A stretch of 43,037 bases of DNA from DATNFP01 sp035606335. Lineage in GTDB: Bacteria; Bacteroidota; Bacteroidia; Chitinophagales; Chitinophagaceae. The notes beneath the pieces are model-generated. The model saw only the letters and a program-made list of their open reading frames with translations. It was not told where the DNA came from and did no database searches. Positions 15,440-25,090 of this stretch are shown piece by piece. Position 1 is the first letter of the stretch, and every line of letters starts with the position of its first letter. The stretch covers positions 1-43,037 of the forward strand of contig DATNFP010000023.1 in assembly GCA_035606335.1 (NCBI GenBank), read 5' to 3'. A program made the translations under genes and the position numbers.

Positions 15440-17356
15440 CTAAACTTTCCCATTCTTAATATCCTCTACTATTGCTGGATCAAGCAAAGTAGTAATATCA
15501 CCTAGATTATTCATTTCGCCTTCTGCTATTTTACGAAGTATTCGGCGCATAATTTTCCCGCTTCGTGTTTTAGGGAGACCGCTTACAAATTGAATTTTAT
15601 CAGGGCGCGCAATGGGGCCTATCAAACGAGAAACGGCTTGTGCAATATCTTTTCTTGTTAGCTCATGATCATGTGTTGCATCATCAAAAATTACATAAGC
15701 ATAAATGCCTTGTCCTTTAAGATCGTGTGGGTAGCCTACTACTGCACTTTCTATTACGCCTGTGTGCATGTTTATCGCGTTCTCTACTTCTGCTGTGCCT
15801 ATACGGTGACCGCTTACATTGAGCACATCATCTACTCGGCCTGTGATGCGATAATTGCCTTGCAGATCTCTAATGCAGCCATCGCCTGTAAAATACAGAT
15901 CAGGATAGGTAGAAAAATAATTCTGCTTACAACGCTCATGGTCGCCATAAGTAGTGCGTATGATAGATGGCCACGGAAATTTAATGCAGAGATTGCCAGC
16001 TATTCCATTTTCTTTTATTTCTTTCCCCTGCTCATCTACCAATATTGGCTGTATACCTGGTAAGGGTAATGTGGCATGAGCAGGCTTGGCAGGTGTAACA
16101 CCAGCAAGATTGGAGATCATTATGCCTCCCGTTTCTGTTTGCCACCATGTATCTACTATCGGGCATCTTTTTTTACCGATATGCTCATCGTACCAATGCC
16201 ACGCTTCTTCATTAATAGGTTCACCAACTGTGCCTAATACCCTGAGGCTATCAAGGCTGTGGCCTTCTACAGGCTCTAATCCATAGCTCATAAGGCTGCG
16301 TATGGCTGTGGGGGCAGTGTATAGAATATTTACTTTGTGCTTGTCCACAATATCCCAAAAGCGACCAGCATCGGGCCATGTGGGTATGCCCTCGAACATA
16401 AGCGAGGTAGCACCTGCAGCCAAAGGACCATATACTATATAGCTATGCCCTGTGATCCAGCCAATATCAGCGGTACAGAAAAATATATCCCCAGGCTGGT
16501 ATTGAAATACATTTACAAAGCTGTAAGTAGTATATACCATATAGCCAGCGCAGCTATGCACCACACCTTTAGGCTTTCCGGTAGAGCCCGATGTGTATAG
16601 TATAAAAAGCGGATCTTCCGCATCCATTTCTTCAGCAGCAATTGGGGGATTACCCTGTTGTTCTACTTTTTTTATTTCGTCTTCCCACCATACATCCCTG
16701 TCTTTTATCATGCTAACGGTTGTGCCTGTCCTGTTGACGACAATTATCTTTTTTACAAACGGGCAAGTTTCTAATGCGTCATCAATGATACTTTTTAGTG
16801 GTATATCTTTTCCACCTCTATAGGCGCCATCGCAAGTAATAATGTATTTGACATTCGCATCGTTAAGGCGGTCGGAGATACTATGGGCACTGAAGCCACC
16901 AAATATTACTGAATGGATCGCTCCTATACGCGCGCAAGCCAGTATAGCAATAGGCAACTCTGGTATCATGCCCATGTAGATACATACCCTGTCTCCTTTG
17001 CTGACGCCATTATTTTTCAACACATTGGCAAACTGGTTTACTTTAAAGTGCAGTTCCTTGTATGTAAGTATGCGTGTATTTTCTTCAGGATTATTTGGCT
17101 CCCATATTATGGCAGGAGTATCGCCCGATGATTGCAAATGACGATCAAGACAATTTTCGGTGATATTCATCTTGCCGTTTATAAACCATTTTACATTTGG
17201 CTCTTTAAAATTCCACTCCAGTACTTTATCCCATTTTTTACGCCAACTAAAACTATCTGCCACATTAGCCCAAAAACCTTCCGGATTTTTAACGCTTTCG
17301 TGGTATTTCTCTTTATACTCTTCTAAAGATTTTATCTGGAATGGGTATGATGACAT
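15440..17356 (-). CDS. acs: Acetyl-CoA synthetase (AMP-forming)
   Basis: Acs activates acetate to acetyl-CoA through acetyl-AMP in the cytoplasm. The 638-residue length is typical. The ANL-family core motifs are present: the phosphate loop YTSGSTGKPKGVVHS (254-268), DTWWQTETGG with the acetate-pocket Trp, and GRVDDVLNVSGHRIGTAEVE, the hinge region. The C-terminal PKTRSGKIMRR carries the catalytic and acetylation-regulated lysine at Lys601. The start at 17356 gives MSSYPFQIKSLEEYKEKY, matching family N-termini. It is divergent from the PKD adhesin gene. Acetylation control is inferred from the conserved PKTRSGK motif only. Confidence 0.96.
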   Translation of the reverse strand: MSSYPFQIKSLEEYKEKYHESVKNPEGFWANVADSFSWRKKWDKVLEWNFKEPNVKWFINGKMNITENCLDRHLQSSGDTPAIIWEPNNPEENTRILTYKELHFKVNQFANVLKNNGVSKGDRVCIYMGMIPELPIAILACARIGAIHSVIFGGFSAHSISDRLNDANVKYIITCDGAYRGGKDIPLKSIIDDALETCPFVKKIIVVNRTGTTVSMIKDRDVWWEDEIKKVEQQGNPPIAAEEMDAEDPLFILYTSGSTGKPKGVVHSCAGYMVYTTYSFVNVFQYQPGDIFFCTADIGWITGHSYIVYGPLAAGATSLMFEGIPTWPDAGRFWDIVDKHKVNILYTAPTAIRSLMSYGLEPVEGHSLDSLRVLGTVGEPINEEAWHWYDEHIGKKRCPIVDTWWQTETGGIMISNLAGVTPAKPAHATLPLPGIQPILVDEQGKEIKENGIAGNLCIKFPWPSIIRTTYGDHERCKQNYFSTYPDLYFTGDGCIRDLQGNYRITGRVDDVLNVSGHRIGTAEVENAINMHTGVIESAVVGYPHDLKGQGIYAYVIFDDATHDHELTRKDIAQAVSRLIGPIARPDKIQFVSGLPKTRSGKIMRRILRKIAEGEMNNLGDITTLLDPAIVEDIKNGKV

Positions 17357-17431
17357 AAGGCAAAATTTCGATAAGCTAATATATCATAAATATTCGCGGC
17401 AGACATACTCATGGGCAATATTAATTATGTA

Positions 17432-17461
17432 TTGCGTCCTTTATAAAATTTTGTTAATTTG
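17432..17461 (+). promoter_or_regulatory. Predicted -33/-7 promoter of the PKD adhesin gene
   Basis: TTG at 17432-17434 and TTAATTTG at 17454-17461 (one mismatch to TAnnTTTG) are 19 bases apart. Transcription would start near 17468, 33 bases before the ATG at 17501. The promoter would drive both the adhesin and the PorP/SprF gene behind it. Confidence 0.5.
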
Positions 17462-17500
17462 CATTCACAGTCAATTAGCCCCCTTTAAAACCTATTGCGG

Positions 17501-20500
17501 ATGCAGCATTTTGTACGAACTATATTTTTACTTTCCCTATTAATCGGGCTTCGGGCAGAAGGGCAGCTTAAAGCAGATTTTGGAGTTTCGTCTTCTTCAT
17601 CTACTTCAGGATGCGCTCCATTACTCGTACAATTTCAGGATAAATCAACCGGTTCTCCAACCTCTTATTATTGGGATTTAGGCAATGGGGCTACCTCTGC
17701 TTTTCAAAATCCATCAACAAGCTATGACTCTGCAGGCACTTATACGGTAAAACTCACCGTATCAGATGGGACCACAACCAACACTAAAACTATTACAAAT
17801 TATATTACTGTATACCCTGCACCGAAAGTGGATTTCAAAGCAAACGATACAGCAGGATGTCCTGGCTTTGCTGTTACATTTACCGACCATTCCACGCTAA
17901 ATGCTTCGGGAACGGGTAAATACTTATGGAATTTTGGAGATGGGACTGCAGACTCCGCAAAAAATCCCACCAAAAATTTTTATTCTCCAGGATATTATAG
18001 CATTGCATTACGGGTAACAAACAGCCAGGGCTGTGAAGCATCAGCAACCAAAACTAATTACATCCATGTATTTACTCCTCCATCTATAGATTTCTCTGCA
18101 TCCGATAATTATTTTTGCTCTGTTCCTGCAAGTGTTACATTTTCAAATAATACTACAGGGAAAGGGCCTCTTTCATACGAATGGAAATTTGGTGATGGTG
18201 GCACTTCCCCTCTTGATAGTCCCACACATTCTTATACTACCACAGGATATTTTGATGTAACTCTTATTGCTACCGACGGTAATGGATGTAAAGACACTTT
18301 TACGCAATCAAGATTCATCAAAACAGAAAAGTTAAATGCCAGCTTTACTATTTCCTCCAATAAATGTGTATTTGATTCTGCTACTTTCACTAATACAACT
18401 ACCACCACTCTTTTATCAAGTACATGGTTGTATGGCGATGGCAGTAGCTCAGGATCTCGGGTGGGTAATGCAAACGGATCACATTACTATACCACAGCAG
18501 GTACTTATACAGTATCCCTTATAGCTTACGACGGCTATTGCCGGGATACCACCACTGGGAAAATTACAGTATATCCCAGCCCTAATCCTGTAATATCGTT
18601 CACACCTGCTCAGCCTTGTCCTACGCCATCCACAGTGACATTTAAGGATACTACCGGCACAGCAGGAACAACTTATTCATGGACATTTAGTGATGGTGGT
18701 AGTTCGACACTCGCTACATCTCCACATACATTTATGAAGGATGGGGTAACTGATACAATCAATCTTGTTGTAACAGATGCTCATGGCTGCAAAGCTGCTA
18801 CTTCCACTCAACTCGAAATTTTTCCATTATACGTGCATATTATTGGTGCAAACAAGGGATGTATTCCTATGACCGCTACCTACTTTGATTCTCTTAGCAT
18901 GGTACCTATTGGCTTATTACCCGTATATCCGGGAAGAACAGTATCTCATAAATGGAACTTTGGAGATGGAACAGCGTCCAGCACGGCTGCTAAACCTACA
19001 CATACTTATACTAAGTATGGCACTTATGTGCTGACTGACACCGCAGTCACATCTAACGGATGCACAGTTTCAACTACAGATACGATACGGGTCGGCACTC
19101 CGCCTATTCCCGATTTCTCAGGCCCTTCTACGATATGTATAAATCATGAAATAGATTTTACGAATCATTCAACAGGCGCTACAAATTATGTTTGGGAATA
19201 TGGAGATGGCAGCACTGATACAACCAAAAATGGCTCATACAAGTTCCAGGATACTGCATCCAGGGATACGGTAACTCTGGTCGCTTACAATAATGGCTGC
19301 CCGGATAGTGTGAAACAGTTTTTATACGTGAGGCCCCCTAAAGCTGGCTTTCAAATAAAATATCATTGCGATAGTTTGCCAACAGTAACCTTTTTAAATA
19401 CTTCGCTTTTACCAACTTCTGTGAAATGGTATTTTGGTGATGGCGATTCATCTTCGGTTGATTCTCCTAGTCATACCTATAGAGCATTAGGGACTTTCGT
19501 GGTAACACTCATTGCCTATAATGACACGGCCATGTGCTCTGATACCATGAAGCTCCATGTAATGCGGTTGGCTGAGCCGCAACCCTTATTTACAGCCAGC
19601 GATACAGCTATATGTAAAGATCAGATCGTAACATTTACAAGCACCATAATAAATGGACCGGCATATAGCTATGCCTGGTCTCAGAATGGCGTTCCCCTCC
19701 CTATATGGGATCAGGGTTTACCCGTTGTTAAGGATACTTTCACCACTCCCGGACATTATGATATAGAATTAACCATCAGCGACTTTTATAATTGTTTCGA
19801 TAGCCTAGTCAAATACAATTATATCGCTGTTGCAAAACCAGTAGACACCTTTGCAGGCACACCTATCTCCGGATGCGAGCCATTGAGTGTAAATCTTACA
19901 GATTATAGCACTGATATATCCGGAGTATCAATTACAAATCGTCTCTGGAGTTTTGGGGATGGAACGTCTGCATCTGTAGGTACCGCAAGCAAGTCGCACT
20001 TATACACCATACCCGACTCTGCAATGACTGTAACGTTAATAGTGACTGATAATATAGGATGTAAGGACACGCTTACACAATCCGGCTATATCATAGCTTA
20101 CAAACCTTCCGCTACTTTATCCACATCAACCAATACCCCTTGCATTGGTATTCCGGATCTGTTTTATTATACAAGTACCTCGAAGGATCCGATAACAAAT
20201 GTTATTTGGGATTTTGGCGATAGTAGTACTTCAACCGATCTCTCTCCTGATCATACTTATAAGAAGACAGGTACTTATACCGTCACTCTGATCGTTTTCG
20301 ATGGCCATGGATGCTCTGATACTATAGTACAGCCAAAGTTTATCCTTGTAACAAAGCCAACAGCTTCTTTTAACATGGATGATTCCGTAAGAATATGTCC
20401 GCCGCTATTTGTCAACTTTACCAATACTTCTACAAGTGCAGTCAGCTACTATTGGGATTTTGGCGATACTGCTTCTTCTACTATTCCAAGTCCTAACAAC

Positions 20501-22075
20501 TTATATACCTATTCCGGATATTATACTGTAAAGCTTGTAGCATTTAACAGCTATGGCTGTACAGATACAGCTATCAGTCATGTAAATATCTTTGGCTATG
20601 CGGGTGCGCTTACCTATTCACCATTGAAAGGGTGCGCGCCTCTTACTGTAAATTTTGTGTCGAGTATAAAAGGTGCCTCTGAAGCAGTATGGGATTTTAG
20701 TGATGGGGTTACCAGCAGTGATACATCGGACACTACTACTCATACATATTATACACCTGGTGCGTATGTGCCCAAATTATTATTAGGTGATGGCAAAGGA
20801 TGTGAAAGCTCCAGCTCGGGTCTGGATACAATAAAGATAGATGGCATTATTCCGGGGTATAAAGTATACCCGGCATGTGAAATGGATACGGTTCGGTTTT
20901 ACGATACATCCAAAACATATTTTTCATCAATAGTAAGCAGAGAATGGATCTTTGATGGGTATATCACTGATTATGACAGTATGGCCACTATGTATTATGA
21001 TACCGCAGGTAAATATCCTGTGAGCCTTATTGTGAAAAGCCAAACGGGATGTATAGATACACTATCAGATAGTGTCACTATATACCCTCCACCAAATATT
21101 GATGCTGGCGCCGATACTACGGTCTGCGTTGGTGATGCTGCTACATTAATGCCAAGTGGCGGAGTATCTTACACATGGTCTCCCGCTGCTACATTGAGCT
21201 GCAGCAATTGTACTAATCCATTAGCAAAGCCAACAGTACCCACTACTTACACAGTCGTCGGTACAGATATACATGGTTGCGTAAATAGTGATACCGTTTC
21301 TGTAGGATTAAAAACTGTTGCAACAGGAATTGTTGATAGTGGCGGCACCATTTGCCAGGGAGATACGGTACAGCTTCATGCGTCAGGGGCACAACATTAT
21401 TTATGGATACCCTCCACATCGCTAAGCAACAGTTCAATATCCGATCCTTTTGCATTTCCCCAAGCTACTACTACCTATATGATGATAGCATCAGAAGGTA
21501 GCTGTATACCAGATACAGCATATGCCACAGTGAATGTGCACCCTGCACCGCAAATCAATGCAGGCGGAGACCAGCAAATAGTAGCCGGGCAATCTGTTAC
21601 ATTATTAATAACCGGAACAAACGTAACCACCTATTCGTGGACTCCGGATACTGCTTTGAGCTGCGATAACTGTCCTAATCCTGTAGCAAATCCGTTGATT
21701 ACAACAACTTATACGGTAAGAGGATATTCAGACTTCGGCTGCTATGATTCAGCTAAAGTAACAGTACATGTTGTATGCGATAAAAGCCAGGTATTTATCC
21801 CTAACTCTTTCACTCCTAATGGCGATGGAATGAATGACATATTCTATCCGAGAGGAGCGGGAATTAAAACTGTTAAGTCGTTCCAGATATACAACCGATG
21901 GGGCGAGATGCTTTTTGAAAAGGATAATTTTAATATCAACGATGCTTTAAGCGGTTGGAACGGCAGATATAAGGGTGCTGAACCCAAACCGGATGTATAT
22001 GTATATATAATAGTAGCGGAATGTGAATCGGGAGAAGAGATAACATGGAAAGGGGATGTAACAATCATTCGTTAA
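17501..22075 (+). CDS. Giant PKD-repeat surface protein with T9SS C-terminal domain (CHU_C/type B)
   Basis: This is a predicted surface adhesin of 1524 residues exported by the T9SS. A Sec signal peptide (MQHFVRTIFLLSLLIGLRAEG, then Gln) is followed by about 13 PKD domains, recognised by recurring W-x-F-G-D-G motifs and T-Y-T-V-x-L strands. Examples are YLWNFGDGT, YEWKFGDGG, VIWDFGDSS and YYWDFGDTA. Near the C-terminus come two or three shorter repeats of the type YTWSPAATLSCSNC...TTYTVVG. The last 95 residues (from about 1430, VFIPNSFTPNGDGMNDIFYPRG, then IYNRWGEMLFE and YVYIIVAEC) are the gliding-motility-associated C-terminal domain. Type B domains of this sort usually need a PorP/SprF partner, and one lies directly downstream. 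I use the ATG at 17501, two codons after a TTG. The ligand is unknown. Confidence 0.92.
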   Translation: MQHFVRTIFLLSLLIGLRAEGQLKADFGVSSSSSTSGCAPLLVQFQDKSTGSPTSYYWDLGNGATSAFQNPSTSYDSAGTYTVKLTVSDGTTTNTKTITNYITVYPAPKVDFKANDTAGCPGFAVTFTDHSTLNASGTGKYLWNFGDGTADSAKNPTKNFYSPGYYSIALRVTNSQGCEASATKTNYIHVFTPPSIDFSASDNYFCSVPASVTFSNNTTGKGPLSYEWKFGDGGTSPLDSPTHSYTTTGYFDVTLIATDGNGCKDTFTQSRFIKTEKLNASFTISSNKCVFDSATFTNTTTTTLLSSTWLYGDGSSSGSRVGNANGSHYYTTAGTYTVSLIAYDGYCRDTTTGKITVYPSPNPVISFTPAQPCPTPSTVTFKDTTGTAGTTYSWTFSDGGSSTLATSPHTFMKDGVTDTINLVVTDAHGCKAATSTQLEIFPLYVHIIGANKGCIPMTATYFDSLSMVPIGLLPVYPGRTVSHKWNFGDGTASSTAAKPTHTYTKYGTYVLTDTAVTSNGCTVSTTDTIRVGTPPIPDFSGPSTICINHEIDFTNHSTGATNYVWEYGDGSTDTTKNGSYKFQDTASRDTVTLVAYNNGCPDSVKQFLYVRPPKAGFQIKYHCDSLPTVTFLNTSLLPTSVKWYFGDGDSSSVDSPSHTYRALGTFVVTLIAYNDTAMCSDTMKLHVMRLAEPQPLFTASDTAICKDQIVTFTSTIINGPAYSYAWSQNGVPLPIWDQGLPVVKDTFTTPGHYDIELTISDFYNCFDSLVKYNYIAVAKPVDTFAGTPISGCEPLSVNLTDYSTDISGVSITNRLWSFGDGTSASVGTASKSHLYTIPDSAMTVTLIVTDNIGCKDTLTQSGYIIAYKPSATLSTSTNTPCIGIPDLFYYTSTSKDPITNVIWDFGDSSTSTDLSPDHTYKKTGTYTVTLIVFDGHGCSDTIVQPKFILVTKPTASFNMDDSVRICPPLFVNFTNTSTSAVSYYWDFGDTASSTIPSPNNLYTYSGYYTVKLVAFNSYGCTDTAISHVNIFGYAGALTYSPLKGCAPLTVNFVSSIKGASEAVWDFSDGVTSSDTSDTTTHTYYTPGAYVPKLLLGDGKGCESSSSGLDTIKIDGIIPGYKVYPACEMDTVRFYDTSKTYFSSIVSREWIFDGYITDYDSMATMYYDTAGKYPVSLIVKSQTGCIDTLSDSVTIYPPPNIDAGADTTVCVGDAATLMPSGGVSYTWSPAATLSCSNCTNPLAKPTVPTTYTVVGTDIHGCVNSDTVSVGLKTVATGIVDSGGTICQGDTVQLHASGAQHYLWIPSTSLSNSSISDPFAFPQATTTYMMIASEGSCIPDTAYATVNVHPAPQINAGGDQQIVAGQSVTLLITGTNVTTYSWTPDTALSCDNCPNPVANPLITTTYTVRGYSDFGCYDSAKVTVHVVCDKSQVFIPNSFTPNGDGMNDIFYPRGAGIKTVKSFQIYNRWGEMLFEKDNFNINDALSGWNGRYKGAEPKPDVYVYIIVAECESGEEITWKGDVTIIR

Positions 22076-22092
22076 CGTAAAAACCGTGATGC

Positions 22093-23127
22093 ATGAGAAA
22101 GTTATTTTATAAAATAATAGCCGGCGTATTTTCACTGTTATTGCCTGCAGGTGTAATGGCGCAGGCTGATATACATTTCTCACAATTTTATGAAATGTCA
22201 ATTTTGCGCAACCCAGCATTGACAGGCGTTTTTACAGATGACTATAAAGCAGGCGTTCTTTATCGCAATCAGTGGAGCAGTATCAGTAATCCGTTTCAGA
22301 CCGCATTAGTAAATGGTGAGTTTCGTATTCCTATCGGGAAAAATGTTACTGATTTTTTAAGCGTGGGACTGTTAGCTTATTATGACAAAGCCGGCAGCAT
22401 AGACCAGCAGATAATGGGTGTTTATCCCGCAGTTAATTACAACAAATCACTCGAAGACGATCATCATTCATTTTTATCTGTCGGCTTCACCGGCGGATAT
22501 CTTCAATATAGTTTTGACCCTGGTAAGGCCACCTTTAATAACCAATTTCAAAATGGTGCTTTCAATTCCGGAAATCCAACCGGAGAAAATTTACCCAATC
22601 CAAAAGTGACTATTTGGGATATGGGCGCAGGTGTGAATTTCAATAGTAGTGCCAACGATAATGTTAGTTATATGTTCGGAGCCGGAGGTTATCATTTTAC
22701 CGAACCTGTAAATTCTTACTATCGCAATCCCGATATCAAATTAAGTATGCGATGGAATATCAATGCTGCATTGAGCGCTAAAATAAACGACTATTTTTCA
22801 CTCCAGTTACAGGGCAACTATGCTTTAGAAGGCAACTATAACGAAGTGGTATTTGGCGGTCTTGTAGGATGGACAAAACCTGCGGCGATTGGTGTAGATC
22901 TCTTTACGATATATGCCGGAGTATTCTATCGTGCGGGAGATGCTATAATACCTGTTGTAAAAGTTAAGTATAAGGATATGGCTTTCGGCCTAAGTTATGA
23001 TGCAAATATTTCTTCATTAAAAGCAGCTACCAACTTACGTGGAGGCTATGAAGTTTCTGTATTTAAAACAGGAGTATTTCATACTTCTGATAATGGCAAG
23101 ACTATCTGCCCTACTAATTTCTACTAG
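22093..23127 (+). CDS. PorP/SprF-family type IX secretion membrane protein
   Basis: This is a predicted outer-membrane beta-barrel of 344 residues. The signal peptide ends V-M-A-Q. The mature chain begins ADIHFSQFYEMSILRNPALTGVF, the hallmark of the PorP/SprF family (FSQFY...NPALTG). It continues DYKAGVLYRNQWSSI and a series of amphipathic strands. SprF in Flavobacterium is needed to deliver the CTD-B adhesin SprB to the surface; PorP acts in the T9SS ring in Porphyromonas. Only 17 bases separate it from the PKD adhesin stop, so the two are almost certainly co-transcribed, and SprF-like service to that adhesin is the best reading. Because this gene is not in the gldKLMN cluster, I prefer a dedicated SprF role over a core PorP. 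Confidence 0.92.
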   Translation: MRKLFYKIIAGVFSLLLPAGVMAQADIHFSQFYEMSILRNPALTGVFTDDYKAGVLYRNQWSSISNPFQTALVNGEFRIPIGKNVTDFLSVGLLAYYDKAGSIDQQIMGVYPAVNYNKSLEDDHHSFLSVGFTGGYLQYSFDPGKATFNNQFQNGAFNSGNPTGENLPNPKVTIWDMGAGVNFNSSANDNVSYMFGAGGYHFTEPVNSYYRNPDIKLSMRWNINAALSAKINDYFSLQLQGNYALEGNYNEVVFGGLVGWTKPAAIGVDLFTIYAGVFYRAGDAIIPVVKVKYKDMAFGLSYDANISSLKAATNLRGGYEVSVFKTGVFHTSDNGKTICPTNFY

Positions 23128-23191
23128 TAGCAATTTTCATTTAAAGAAATGGGGAATAAACTTACTCGTATTATTAGTAATCAATGACGCG

Positions 23192-24295
23192 CTATTCCCA
23201 TTTGAATGACCTTACAGATAAAGGAACTATTATCATAGACCAAAGAATAAGCCCACCAACTTTCCAGGGCATTTGCCAGATATGTGCGCCTTCAAAGGCA
23301 ATTTTACGAAGGCCATCCACAAACAAAGTAAGTGGCAATATGTCGCAGAACTGCTGTAACCAATGCGGATAATTTTCTATAGGGAAAAATAACCCGCACA
23401 ATAATATTTGTGGCAGCACAACAGTATTAGCAATCGGAGAGATAGAATTTTCATTTTGTACTACACCGCTTATCACAAAGCCGATACTCATAAAAATAAC
23501 AAGTCCGAATAAAGAAAAAACCAGCATTTCCATAAACGTTGCAAAACCATTTACAAGCGTGAACTGAAAAGCAAAATATCCTAATGCTACCATGATGATA
23601 AAGCTGATGATATGGAAGAACAACCTACTTAACATCTCACCGACAATAATAGAGCGCCTCCTGACGGGTGTGCTTCTCAATCGTTTTAATACCAAATTTT
23701 CCCGAAGACTGAATAACAGGAATGAAGAGCCATATATACCTGCCATAAGTAATGAAAATCCCAACTGTCCCGGCAGAATAAAATCTATAGAGCGATAAAT
23801 TCGCCCCGGTATTTTGGTAACTTTTAGAGTGGCTATGGAAGGGTCTTGAGGAAATACCTTCTGGTTGATCTTATCAATAGCTGCATTGAGCATTACCTTA
23901 AGCATATCTATGCTTCCTTGCGGGGCGCCTGCAGTCTGCAAGCCGATAGTGTAATGTGGTATTGAGGCCGTGTTGTTATCTACTATAATATTTATAATCG
24001 CAGCTATACGCCCTTTCTTTAAAGCTTCAGTTTGTTCTGCTGATGACAAGCCACTTTGAATCTTTATAGAAGAGATTTTTTTGATCGTAGTATATATCAT
24101 TCCGGATGTATCACTCCCCGGTGCAACAGCTATTTTCATCACAGGGCTTTGATCAACCATTGAGCCAAATACTGTAATAAAAATAATGGGGAACAACAAT
24201 GAAAAAACGATAGAGGTAGGGCTTTTGAGCATAGCCAGCAAGCTATATTTCGAGATGGTGAAAGCAGCTTTTAGCTGGTTAGGACGATTGCTCAT
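23192..24295 (-). CDS. ABC-2 type transporter permease
   Basis: This is a predicted inner-membrane permease of 367 residues. A helix at about 20-45 (SPTSIVFSLLFPIIFITVFG) is followed by an extracytoplasmic domain of about 130 residues, then five helices between about 175 and 365. Conserved family features include RSTPVRRRSIIVGEM and ENSISPIANTVVLPQILLCGLFFP, typical of DrrB/YhhJ-like exporters. No ATPase gene is adjacent, so its partner must be encoded elsewhere. I chose the ATG at 24295. The longer frame starts at a TTG at 24319, upstream of an exact promoter box at 24302-24309. That box would give a nearly leaderless message. The substrate is unknown. Confidence 0.85.
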   Translation of the reverse strand: MSNRPNQLKAAFTISKYSLLAMLKSPTSIVFSLLFPIIFITVFGSMVDQSPVMKIAVAPGSDTSGMIYTTIKKISSIKIQSGLSSAEQTEALKKGRIAAIINIIVDNNTASIPHYTIGLQTAGAPQGSIDMLKVMLNAAIDKINQKVFPQDPSIATLKVTKIPGRIYRSIDFILPGQLGFSLLMAGIYGSSFLLFSLRENLVLKRLRSTPVRRRSIIVGEMLSRLFFHIISFIIMVALGYFAFQFTLVNGFATFMEMLVFSLFGLVIFMSIGFVISGVVQNENSISPIANTVVLPQILLCGLFFPIENYPHWLQQFCDILPLTLFVDGLRKIAFEGAHIWQMPWKVGGLILWSMIIVPLSVRSFKWE

Positions 24296-24301
24296 ATCAG
24301 A

Positions 24302-24309
24302 CAAAGATA
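24302..24309 (-). promoter_or_regulatory. Predicted -7 promoter box for the ABC-2 permease gene
   Basis: On the minus strand the box reads TATCTTTG, an exact TAnnTTTG match, ending six bases before the ATG at 24295. The predicted transcript start falls at or next to the start codon. A -33 element is not clear. Confidence 0.45.
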
Positions 24310-24358
24310 AAGTAAGCAAAATCTTTGTGCCATGAACAACTCTGATAATTGGATCACA

Positions 24359-25057
24359 TTATCTTATACGTCCAAAATCATATCTGATGCCCGCTGATAT
24401 AAAGCTGTAGCTATCCTTACTTTTATTAGAAGGCAGATCGGGTTTATATCCATCCAGGTAATCGTCCAGACTACTGCTATACTGAATATTAAGATTTAAA
24501 ACAAGATTGGCGCTAACATTTACATTCAAACCAACATTTACCGGCACTATCATTTCTGTAGTCACGGGTTTAAAACCAATTAATTCCTTATCCGGCTCAG
24601 GATACCTTTGTACATCCGCAGTGACATTACTATTGATAACACCAAATCCGGCTCCTACATATATTCCTTTCACTACACGCATAACCGGGGATTGTGCTTT
24701 TTGCATAAACTGTCCTATGCCTACACGTACATTGAGGTTAGCTGCATTAAAAGTATTGGTCACACTTATATGGCCCCTATTGGGGTTTTCAGGTGCAACA
24801 AATAATCCACTAGCTGCTAAATAACCATATTGGCCTTCTACCCCAAAGCTTATAAACTCAGTTATATTATAGTCCAGGTTAACCCTGGCCGCACCTTCGT
24901 TTGTGGGGTTAGGTAAATCAGCAAAAAGGGTGGTTACCCCTCCGCCCACACTAACACAAAAACGATGTGCAGCGGGAGGAAGTTGCTGGATCTGACCATA
25001 TGACTGGTGAAAAGAAAGTATAATTATTATTATCAGTATAACTTTAATTGGTTTCAT
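24359..25057 (-). CDS. Outer-membrane beta-barrel protein
   Basis: This is a 232-residue predicted outer-membrane protein. The signal peptide (MKPIKVILIIIIILSFHQSYG) is cut before Gln22. The mature chain has eight or so amphipathic strands with glycine-rich turns, for example RFCVSVGGGVTTLFAD, ISFGVEGQYGYLA and GIYVGAGFGV. It ends in SFISAGIRYDFGRIR, with aromatic residues near the end as in barrel proteins. It resembles small OmpA/OmpW-like barrels of Bacteroidota, but I cannot assign a named family. It begins 33 bases after gldN stops on the same strand, so it is probably the last gene of the gldKLMN transcript. A role in T9SS is only suggested by position. Confidence 0.8.
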   Translation of the reverse strand: MKPIKVILIIIIILSFHQSYGQIQQLPPAAHRFCVSVGGGVTTLFADLPNPTNEGAARVNLDYNITEFISFGVEGQYGYLAASGLFVAPENPNRGHISVTNTFNAANLNVRVGIGQFMQKAQSPVMRVVKGIYVGAGFGVINSNVTADVQRYPEPDKELIGFKPVTTEMIVPVNVGLNVNVSANLVLNLNIQYSSSLDDYLDGYKPDLPSNKSKDSYSFISAGIRYDFGRIR

Positions 25058-25090
25058 ATGCTCTTGATATTGGGTTAATTAATTGTATGT

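Noticed and set aside
17501..22075. Recurring motifs considered as a DNA tandem repeat
   Set aside because: The repeats are diverged PKD protein domains; no repeated nucleotide unit is kept.
23140..23201. Possible hairpin AAATGGGGAATA/TATTCCCATTT between the PorP/SprF gene and the permease stop
   Set aside because: The loop is over 30 bases, it runs into coding sequence, and there is no T-run; not convincing as a terminator.
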